Positions 62,456 through 64,000 of a stretch of 64,000 nt of DNA are shown in pieces. The translations under genes were made by a program, and so were the position numbers. Location: positions 62,001 to 126,000 of the forward strand of contig CAZMNO010000002.1 in NCBI GenBank assembly GCA_964567685.1, given 5' to 3'. This DNA is from UBA5972 sp964567685 (GTDB taxonomy: Bacteria; Pseudomonadota; Alphaproteobacteria; Rhodobacterales; Rhodobacteraceae). The notes under the pieces were generated by a model. It made no database searches. It had not been told where the DNA came from and was given only the letters and a program-made list of their open reading frames with translations. The first letter of the stretch is position 1; every line of letters starts with the position of its first letter.

Positions 62456-62696
62456 CATAATTCCTAAGCGGTTGATTGTCAGCCTTATCGGACGCGCATT
62501 TTTGTTGCGCAGGGTCGATATTGTATTTTCAAATATTGCGCAAGAGGAAAAGATCAGAAAATTAAATTTCACGCTACCGAAGACAACACAGGGCCTGCCG
62601 CAAATTCTCCGAAAGGTCGCCAATCAGCGATACGTCGCCGTACTGATTTGTCGCGGGCATGTGGGTTTTTCCGGTGGGGTTCACCGGTTTTGTCAC

Positions 62697-63530
62697 TCAG
62701 GAGGCCGCCCTTTCAGCCGGTTTTTCTTCCCAGGCGGGCATTGTCGTTGGCATTCCAAAATAATATCCCTGCAGGCAGTCAAACCCGGCAGCAGTCAAGA
62801 AAGCCGCCTCCTCGGCGGTTTCAACCGCTTCTGCAACCGTCAGCATGTCAAAATGCTTGCCGATGGAAATCAACGCCGAGGCGAGCACCTGATTATTGGC
62901 ATCCTCATTGATATTGCGAATGAACTGGCCGTCGATCTTCACGATATCGAAATAGAAATCCTTGAGATAACGAAATGCCGTATATCCGGCGCCGAAATCA
63001 TCAAGCGCGAAGCTGATGCCGCGTGCGTGCAGATCGGTCATGAAAACACTCACCAGATCGGGCATGACCATCGCCGAAGATTCGGTGATTTCCAGAATCA
63101 GGCGCTCAGCGATTGTATTGCTGCGCGACAGGCCGGTATTGAGTACCTCCATCCAGCGCGGATAGCCGATACTGCGCGCTGACATGTTGATCGACAGGCG
63201 CAGTGCCGGTTCCTGCAGCAAGGCTTTCAGCCCCATTTCCAGCGACAGGCAATCAATGATCCGCCCGACCTCACGCGTTTCCGCCACCGGCATGAAATCC
63301 CCCGCCGGTAGAACATTGTGATCTTCGTCAAGAATGCGAATCAGCCCCTCGTAAAAGGCAGGCATTTCCGGATTTTTCGCACTGACGACCGGCTGATAGG
63401 CCAGCAATACATCCTTTTGCGCAATCGCATTTTCAATCAACCGGTGAATGCCCTGATCTCGTCGCGATGTCGCAAAGGCCAGCGGACTGTCCAGTTCCCC
63501 CGATCCGATCAGTGCTGCTGAGGTTGTCAT
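62697..63530 (-). CDS. EAL-domain c-di-GMP phosphodiesterase-like protein
   Basis: A stand-alone EAL domain of 277 residues with an N-terminal extension of about 40 residues. The signature is FYEGLIRIL (Glu61, Leu63, Arg65), metal-binding residues lie in LSINMSARS, LILEITES and FALDDFGAGYTAF, and VKIDGQFIRN and QGYYFGMPT complete the set. All residues needed for hydrolysis of cyclic di-GMP seem present. The GGDEF partner domain is absent. Start 63530 fits the family; an upstream ATG is not supported. Confidence 0.9.
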   Translation of the reverse strand: MTTSAALIGSGELDSPLAFATSRRDQGIHRLIENAIAQKDVLLAYQPVVSAKNPEMPAFYEGLIRILDEDHNVLPAGDFMPVAETREVGRIIDCLSLEMGLKALLQEPALRLSINMSARSIGYPRWMEVLNTGLSRSNTIAERLILEITESSAMVMPDLVSVFMTDLHARGISFALDDFGAGYTAFRYLKDFYFDIVKIDGQFIRNINEDANNQVLASALISIGKHFDMLTVAEAVETAEEAAFLTAAGFDCLQGYYFGMPTTMPAWEEKPAERAAS

Positions 63531-63661
63531 GATCCCGTCCTTTTGCAAACCTGCCCCCACACTGGCGGCAAAATGCTGAACAAAAAGTAAATATTCTCTT
63601 TTTGTTCTAATTTTGCTAAAATTCGCTGAAACGAGCTAACAGATTGAAATGGAAAATTTAA

Positions 63662-64000
63662 ATGGGCGACAGATGCGGCTGGAGCGGGCAGGAAGCGATC
63701 ATGATAGATTATCACGACCAAGAGTGGGGCGTGCCGGAATGGGACAGCCGCGCCCTGTGGGAGAAACTGATTCTGGATGGGTTTCAGGCCGGGCTTAGCT
63801 GGCTGACGATCCTGAAGAAGCGCGACGCCTTTCGCGACGCGTTTTCCGGGTTCGATCCTGATATTGTTGCCGAATATGGCGCTGATGACGTCGAGCGCCT
63901 GCTCGGCAACGCCGGTATCGTGCGCCATCGCGGCAAGATCGAAGCGGCGATATCCAATGCGCAAGCCTGGCAGCGCATCGAGGCCGGGCCCGGCTTTGAT
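63662..64000 (+). CDS. tag: DNA-3-methyladenine glycosylase I (3' partial)
   Basis: The first 113 codons of Tag, cut by the window edge. It begins MGDRCGWSGQEAIMIDYHDQ, with zinc ligands Cys5 and His18, and has EWGVPEWDSRALWEKLI, FQAGLSWLTILKKRDAFR and AGIVRHRGKIEAAISNAQAW, all matching the family. The residue aligned with E. coli Glu38, which recognises the damaged base, is Asp39. The enzyme removes 3-methyladenine from alkylated DNA. The start has no strong ribosome-binding site visible. Confidence 0.95.
   Translation, partial: MGDRCGWSGQEAIMIDYHDQEWGVPEWDSRALWEKLILDGFQAGLSWLTILKKRDAFRDAFSGFDPDIVAEYGADDVERLLGNAGIVRHRGKIEAAISNAQAWQRIEAGPGFD

Overview
The window is a GC-rich, gene-dense bacterial chromosome segment that looks like an alphaproteobacterium of the order Rhodobacterales (Roseobacter-type). 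The assignment rests on gene content and family resemblance: a cobalt-late style cob cluster with a cbiG-cobJ fusion, phaA-phaB with a PhaR-type operator, an ETF-ubiquinone oxidoreductase close to a TPR protein and ispE, a CtrA-type box, and many families typical of that group. No rRNA, tRNA, CRISPR array, transposase or integrase gene was found. Both edge genes are cut: a metallo-beta-lactamase-fold protein on the left and DNA-3-methyladenine glycosylase I on the right.

Layout. 1-3.8 kb: MBL-fold protein, small membrane protein, then a flavin monooxygenase, DUF2783 protein and VOC protein, which look like an uncharacterised aromatic oxidation module. 3.8-15.2 kb: a metallophosphoesterase and two cobalamin blocks (minus strand DUF1636-cobC-cobD; plus strand cbiX-cobH-cobL-cobI-cbiG/cobJ-cobM), separated by a receiver-like protein and a glutathionyl-hydroquinone reductase. 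15.2-20.1 kb: a small protein, an MFS transporter and a D-glutamate/D-amino-acid module (dgcN-dgcA-dat) preceded by two near-identical palindromes. 20.1-26.2 kb: a DODA dioxygenase gene broken by an in-frame stop, a CoA transferase, an outer-membrane-like protein, N-formylglutamate amidohydrolase, DUF1244 and pyruvate kinase. 26.4-32.2 kb: rpmI-rplT, a thioesterase, and pheS and pheT separated by an orphan gene and a RelE-type toxin-antitoxin pair.

32.3-46 kb: a GMC oxidoreductase/FAD oxidoreductase/ytoQ operon, a GST, mscL-mscS, a molybdenum cofactor block (fdhD-mobA-mobB-moeA), azlCD, an lrp/ald divergent pair for alanine use, an unknown membrane protein and greA. 46.2-55.8 kb: a CMD-family protein, ETF-QO, an accessory segment, then a TPR protein and ispE. 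Two decayed copies of the ETF-QO 3' end lie inside the accessory segment and flank an orphan gene, so this site has apparently been remodelled more than once. 56-64 kb: a polyprenyl diphosphate synthase, DUF2007, a tRNA methyltransferase-like protein, two EamA transporters around a 55-residue YdcH-type protein, phaB-phaA with a PhaR-like operator, an EAL-domain protein and tag.

Functionally the window supports cobalamin and molybdenum cofactor synthesis, D- and L-amino acid turnover, electron transfer from acyl-CoA-type dehydrogenases to quinone, polyhydroxybutyrate precursor supply and core translation genes. The least explained parts are the ETF-QO remnant region (48.6-53.2 kb), the double operator upstream of dgcN, and the MBL/monooxygenase/VOC module at the left edge.
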